From positions 992,643 to 1,056,642 of the forward strand of contig NZ_AXAJ01000001.1 of the NCBI RefSeq assembly GCF_000472445.1: DNA of 64,000 nt, given 5' to 3'. The notes below the pieces were generated by a model, which saw nothing but the letters and a program-made list of their open reading frames with translations, made no database searches and had not been told where the DNA came from. Both the position numbers and the translations under genes were made by a program. This DNA comes from Burkholderia sp. WSM2230. Lineage in GTDB: Bacteria; Pseudomonadota; Gammaproteobacteria; Burkholderiales; Burkholderiaceae. Positions 59,972-64,000 of the stretch are shown here, piece by piece. The first letter of the stretch is position 1. Each line of letters starts with the position of its first letter.

Positions 59972-62900
59972 TCAAACACCGCCGCCAGGCCCCGCTGACG
60001 CAGCCGCACTTCCCGCAGCGCCAGCGCTTCCCGGCTTCCCCGCGGAATTTGCATCCGGCGCTGCCATGCCGCCATTACCTGCGCCACCGCCTTCTGCCGT
60101 AGTCGATTCGAGCTCCGGCTCCGACACCGGCGTCCAGAACGTCAGGCTCTTGCCAATCCGGCTTTGTTCGTGCGAAGCGCGTACGCCGTACTTCCAGCCT
60201 TGCGAACTGCTGCGCGAGACCTCGCGCAGGCCGAAGAGACCGAGCGGCCGCCACGCGGACGGATCCTCGAACGTGTTCTGCATTTTCTGTTCGAGTACGC
60301 GCAGCCTGGCTTCGGTCAGCGCACGCTCGGCGCGGCTCAGCGCGGGCGCGCAGGCGTCGTCGAGGCGCGCTCTCAACTGATTCGAGAGCGTCAGATACTG
60401 GTTCAGGCGCGGCACGCATTCGTCCGCGATGACCCAGCGTTCGCCGAACGAAAACTCGCCCGACGATTCGAGCTGCGTCTGCTCGATCACCTGTTGCAGC
60501 CGTTGCGCGCCGATGCCCTGCACCCACGCGGGATTCGTGCGAACCGAACGGGCCCAGTCGTCGGCGTTGCGGAACATGCGGTCCTGCATCGTGTATTCGG
60601 CGACGAACCCGCGGTTATCGCGCATCGCAAAGACGAACGACGAGCGCCCGAACGGCGTGACTTCGACCGCCGCGCCCGCGAGCGTCTTCGCGCCGGGGCT
60701 GACCGATCCTACCTCGCCCGCGCCGTCACCGACGCTTACCGCACGCGGTGCGAACTGCGCGCCAGCGCTGGCTGTCAGCGTGCCTTGCACGGCAGTCGCG
60801 CCGATGGTGCTGGCAAGCGCGCCGCTCTCCTTGAGATCGGCGGCGGAGTAGAGCGTCACGCCCGAGCTCACGCCCGCATAGGCGCCGACGCGCTCCGGTG
60901 AGCTTGCGCCGGGCACGTTCGCGCGCGCGACGCCGCCCACGGTCAACGGCGTCGCCGTCACGGAAGTCGCGTTATTGTTTTGCGACGACAGCGAAATCCG
61001 CTCGTTATCCGCAATGCCCGCGGCGAGAATCCGCATGAACTCATCGGGCGTTTGCGCCTGTTCGGCTGCGTCCCAATACGCGTTGACCATCTGCTGGCTG
61101 TCCTTGTGCCAGACCTCGGCCTCGAGCGCAGCGGTGGCCGGCGTGGGCGCGAGCCGGCGCGCGCGCAGCACGACCGACTCCTCGCGCGCGAGATAACCTC
61201 CCACACTGGACGATGCCCACGCGCCTGCCATGCCGGCCATGCCGGCCACGTCGAGCGCTGCGCCGACGAAGCCCTGCGCGCCGAGCGCGCCGTTCACGCG
61301 GCTGCGGGTGCCGAAGATCATCTGCGCGCCTTCGTACGCGGTGCCGATCGAATACAGCGAGTCGCGCCCGCCGAGCACCGTGACGATCGGTCCCGCCGAC
61401 ACCAGCAGCCGCGCAGGCAGATTGCCCCATGCGCTTGCGTCGATACCGAGCGAATTGCCGTCATACGACGTAAAGCCCGTGCCCGGAATGTTCTGCGCCA
61501 TCAGCGCAAGATGCTGTTCACGCAGGTTGTGCGTCGTGATCCGTTCGAGCGGCGCAATGCCGGGGTTCGCCAGCAGATCGTGCGCCGCCTGCAGATTGCG
61601 CCGGGCGGGCTCGGCGCGGGCGGGGTCATCGGCGGCCATTCCGCTTGCATTGAAGCAGCGTTCCAGCGCCGCCAGGGTGAAGCCGTCCTTCGTCATGTCG
61701 TCGACGAAGCGGCGGCGGCGCTGCGGATCGTCGAACATTCGCAAAGCGCGCTCGACGTTGCGTTGGGTTCGTTGATCGCCTTGTCCGCGCAATCCGGCGA
61801 CGCGGGCGCGCGCCGCGTCCCACATGCGCCGCGCCTCGCGCCTCCCGATGCCGAACGATTCAGGCCGGCGTTTTTGCAGCTCCCGCAGCTTCGCGTCCGT
61901 CGGCACATCGGGCCGCGCATCGGCCCAGGCCTGCAGGCGCTCGGCGTTTAGCGCATGCGTGAGCATGCGGCCCGGTGTGGCCGCGGCCGGCAACCGCTCG
62001 TTGCTGTAGTCGAGCAGCGCGTCGCGTGCGCCGATTAGCGCGGTGTCATATTGCCCGCGCGTGGTGTCGAAGAACGGCGTATCGGCACCAAGCAGACTCG
62101 AGGCGTCGATCGGAGAGCGGTTCCTGCCGAACACGCGCGGCACGTCGTGCATAGCTAGTCCGACGCGCGCCCGCGCATGCGCGAAGCGCTGGGCCGGCGG
62201 GGCGCCGTCGATCGGCCCCAGCGCGCGGTCCTTGCGCTCCTGCCGCTCGGCGCCTCGCGCAACCCACGTGGTGCCGCCGTCGAACAGCAATTGCGCCGCG
62301 CGCTCCAGATCCGAGCCTGGGCCGCTTTCGTCGAAGCCCATCTGCCACAGCCGGTAAGCAGTGACCGCTTCGATCTCGCAGTCGCCTGTCTCGTGCACGC
62401 CGGCGGCGTCGGACGGCAGGCGCCGGGCCGCGTCGAGCGCGAGCATCGCATGCCGGCCATACGGATCGGCGATGAACATGCGGTAGGTCGAGTCGTTGTT
62501 CAGTTCGGCGGGTGTGGCGCCGAGATCGGCGTCCATCGAACGCAGCTTGTGCGCGGCCTGCAGATAGACCACGAGCCGCGCGGCCGCGCCGTTGCCGCGC
62601 TCGGCATGCCGGGCGTTGTCGCCGTACTGGAGACACAGCAAGCCCTCGAGCGCGGCGCAACGCGCATGCGCGAGGTTTTGCGCGCAACGCCACGTGCGCT
62701 GTTCGAGCTCGTCGGGTGCGGCGCGCGACGCATGTCCGGCCGCCGCGCCGCTGATGTCGCTGACGTCGCTGGCGTCGCGCATGTCGCTGATGTCGAGCGG
62801 CTGCTGCAAGCGGTCAAGAATCCGCGCGGCCATTGCCGGATCGCCGCCACTTGCCTCGGCAAGCGCCTCGGCTACCGGCACCACGCACTCCTGCGGCAGC

Positions 62901-63673
62901 CGCTCGACGGCAAGCGGCAACGACGCATCGGCATGCGCGGGCCGCGGCCTGCGCAGCGTGAGACCGTCGAGAAGGCTGTCGATGGCGGCCTGCCGGGCAT
63001 CCGCCACCTCGCGGCTCGCATCCGGCGGCACCGGGAACAGCCGGTTCACGGCGATCACGGGCTGCATGAAGGCCTCGTCGAGCGTGTGTGCCCATTCGCG
63101 GGCGGCGGCATTCGCTTCGCGGTTGCGCAGACGGCGCAGCGTGTCGCGAATCGCGCGCGGAGTCATGAACTTCGGCACGGGGAGCGCGCCGCGCGTTGCA
63201 TCGCCCGCCGCGATGAAGGCCGTCGTGCGTCCGATCGAGGCATTGGCGAGACTCGCGCTCTTGGCGCCTATCGCTATCTCTGCTGCGTCTGCTACACCAG
63301 CCACATTAGCCACGTCAGCAACACCGGCGTTTTCGAGCGACGCCGGTTGCGCCCCAGGTTGCGACGGCGGCCTGCGTTGCGGCGGGCGCGGAAAGCGCGT
63401 ATCGCCGGCCGGGTTGACGACACCGCCGGCCGCAGTCAGCGTCGATTCAAGCACGGTGACCGTGGTGTTCGACGCGCGGAACATCCGCGTGACGGGGTTG
63501 TGCCGCATGCGCTCCGAGAGACGGGCGAGACCGCTGAGCGGCGTCTGCGAGTCGGCGGCGGGGTCTGGCTGCGGCTGCGGTGCCTCGTCCGTTCGCTGTG
63601 AATTAGCGGCGGGTGCGGCGGCGCTGTCGCGTCCCGGCAAAAGCGACGTGAGGGCGGTCAGACGGAAGTTCAT
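59972..63673 (-). CDS. Large candidate type III effector B, 1233 aa, paralogous to effector A
   Basis: This very large soluble protein has an N-terminus rich in Ala, Gln, Pro and Ser (ANSQRTDEAPQPQPDPAADSQ) and no signal peptide. Blocks AYRLWQMGF plus GPGSDLERAAQLL (439-463), GAQMIFGTRSR through LRARR (782-840) and SAWRPLGLFGLREVSRSSS (1139-1157) align with the 1198-aa protein. It ends in a Gly/Ala-rich tail (1195-1233). Short internal repeats (GVADVANVAGVADAA) occur near 117. GGAGGA precedes ATG 63673. No PIP box is visible within the window; the promoter may lie beyond the upstream partial gene. A host-directed role is inferred. Confidence 0.7.
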   Translation of the reverse strand: MNFRLTALTSLLPGRDSAAAPAANSQRTDEAPQPQPDPAADSQTPLSGLARLSERMRHNPVTRMFRASNTTVTVLESTLTAAGGVVNPAGDTRFPRPPQRRPPSQPGAQPASLENAGVADVANVAGVADAAEIAIGAKSASLANASIGRTTAFIAAGDATRGALPVPKFMTPRAIRDTLRRLRNREANAAAREWAHTLDEAFMQPVIAVNRLFPVPPDASREVADARQAAIDSLLDGLTLRRPRPAHADASLPLAVERLPQECVVPVAEALAEASGGDPAMAARILDRLQQPLDISDMRDASDVSDISGAAAGHASRAAPDELEQRTWRCAQNLAHARCAALEGLLCLQYGDNARHAERGNGAAARLVVYLQAAHKLRSMDADLGATPAELNNDSTYRMFIADPYGRHAMLALDAARRLPSDAAGVHETGDCEIEAVTAYRLWQMGFDESGPGSDLERAAQLLFDGGTTWVARGAERQERKDRALGPIDGAPPAQRFAHARARVGLAMHDVPRVFGRNRSPIDASSLLGADTPFFDTTRGQYDTALIGARDALLDYSNERLPAAATPGRMLTHALNAERLQAWADARPDVPTDAKLRELQKRRPESFGIGRREARRMWDAARARVAGLRGQGDQRTQRNVERALRMFDDPQRRRRFVDDMTKDGFTLAALERCFNASGMAADDPARAEPARRNLQAAHDLLANPGIAPLERITTHNLREQHLALMAQNIPGTGFTSYDGNSLGIDASAWGNLPARLLVSAGPIVTVLGGRDSLYSIGTAYEGAQMIFGTRSRVNGALGAQGFVGAALDVAGMAGMAGAWASSSVGGYLAREESVVLRARRLAPTPATAALEAEVWHKDSQQMVNAYWDAAEQAQTPDEFMRILAAGIADNERISLSSQNNNATSVTATPLTVGGVARANVPGASSPERVGAYAGVSSGVTLYSAADLKESGALASTIGATAVQGTLTASAGAQFAPRAVSVGDGAGEVGSVSPGAKTLAGAAVEVTPFGRSSFVFAMRDNRGFVAEYTMQDRMFRNADDWARSVRTNPAWVQGIGAQRLQQVIEQTQLESSGEFSFGERWVIADECVPRLNQYLTLSNQLRARLDDACAPALSRAERALTEARLRVLEQKMQNTFEDPSAWRPLGLFGLREVSRSSSQGWKYGVRASHEQSRIGKSLTFWTPVSEPELESTTAEGGGAGNGGMAAPDANSAGKPGSAGAAGSAAASAGPGGGV

Positions 63674-63786
63674 GGGGTCCTCCGAAGCGTGCAGCGGCAA
63701 CGCGCACGGCAAGCAGTACCCTGTCGCGCGAACCGGACGTACCCCGAGCGGACGTACCCGGTCACAACGCGGGCAGGGCGGCGACT

Positions 63787-64000
63787 TTATTGCGTGGCCG
63801 ATGCGGCGTTCAGCGGCGGCTCAGGCGCCGGCACGACCGCGGCCGGGTCGCTCGCGCGGTAGAAAAGATAAGTCGCGGAATACGGCACGAAGAGCGACAC
63901 GCCCTCCTGATTGCAAACCGGATTCGGCGGAAGGCCGCCTGAGGTGAGCACGCGCTGCACCGACGTGGTTCGCGCGAAGCGGCCGTCGCCCATGCGCTCG
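63787..64000 (-). CDS. 3' part of an unknown protein (start outside window)
   Basis: Seventy-one C-terminal residues are visible, open to the right edge: a segment with SGGLPPNPVCNQEG, then VSLFVPYSATYLFYRASD and an Ala/Pro-rich end. I recognise no family. It lies 113 bases upstream of candidate effector B on the same strand and may share its promoter, as chaperone or export-factor genes often do. Confidence 0.5.
   Translation of the reverse strand, partial: ERMGDGRFARTTSVQRVLTSGGLPPNPVCNQEGVSLFVPYSATYLFYRASDPAAVVPAPEPPLNAASATQ

Noticed and set aside
1..64000. CRISPR arrays, tRNA or rRNA genes, transposases
   Set aside because: I looked for spaced direct repeats, cloverleaf-like inverted pairs and DDE-type transposase motifs and saw none that convince; a tRNA or repeat search program would settle this.

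Overview
The window is GC-rich, densely coded DNA from a beta-proteobacterium of the Burkholderiaceae, most likely Paraburkholderia, Caballeronia or Burkholderia. This rests on recognisable protein families, an Hrp2-type type III secretion system (T3SS) arranged as in Ralstonia, Xanthomonas and plant-associated Burkholderia, and strong GC bias at third codon positions. I see no tRNA, rRNA, CRISPR array or intact insertion sequence.

Region 1 (1-29.5 kb) is housekeeping and accessory metabolism. It holds the 3' end of acetate kinase, a BON protein, a YceH protein, an orphan SLATT membrane protein, an SfnB/DszC-like flavin monooxygenase, a CelD-type acetyltransferase, a UdgX uracil-DNA-binding protein and a DUF72 protein. 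A signalling island (8.0-15.3 kb) carries a receiver plus degenerate HD-GYP protein, CheC, CheY and a PAS kinase on the minus strand, facing a periplasmic sugar-binding protein and a membrane kinase on the plus strand. Two divergent GH13 enzymes, a sorbosone-dehydrogenase-like lipoprotein, a KfrA-like coiled-coil protein and an EEP/phospholipase D-VTT pair follow. The region ends with a sulfur-linked set: a SBP56/methanethiol oxidase-like protein, a membrane protein and an aliphatic-sulfonate binding protein.

Region 2 (29.6-64 kb) is a nearly complete Hrp T3SS locus. The minus-strand arm is hrcU-hrcV-hpaP-hrcQ-hrcR-hrcS-hpaA-hrcD-hrpD6-(hrpE-like pilin)-hpaB. The plus-strand arm is hrpB1-hrpB2-hrcJ-hrpB4-hrpB5-hrcN-hrpB7-hrcT, followed by hrcC. 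An HrpG-like response regulator lies downstream. The 440-bp gap between hrcU and hrpB1 holds two divergent, perfect plant-inducible-promoter (PIP) boxes, TTCGB-N15-TTCGB, each exactly 30 nt from a YANNNT -10 element. This is the signature of HrpX/HrpB (AraC-family) control. No hrpX/hrpB gene is in the window.

The same box, read by eye, lies in front of six further genes at 29.6-37.8 kb: a lytic transglycosylase, an alpha/beta-hydrolase, a cysteine-free Pro/Gly/Gln-rich protein with a hydrophobic hairpin, a 1198-aa protein, a GNAT acetyltransferase and a 151-aa unknown protein. These form a candidate T3SS-coregulated accessory set (chaperone-guided effectors, a possible translocator or harpin, and a wall-opening enzyme). 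A 1233-aa protein at the far end of the locus (60-63.7 kb) shares aligned blocks with the 1198-aa protein, so the secretion locus appears to be flanked by two divergent paralogues of a large candidate effector family.
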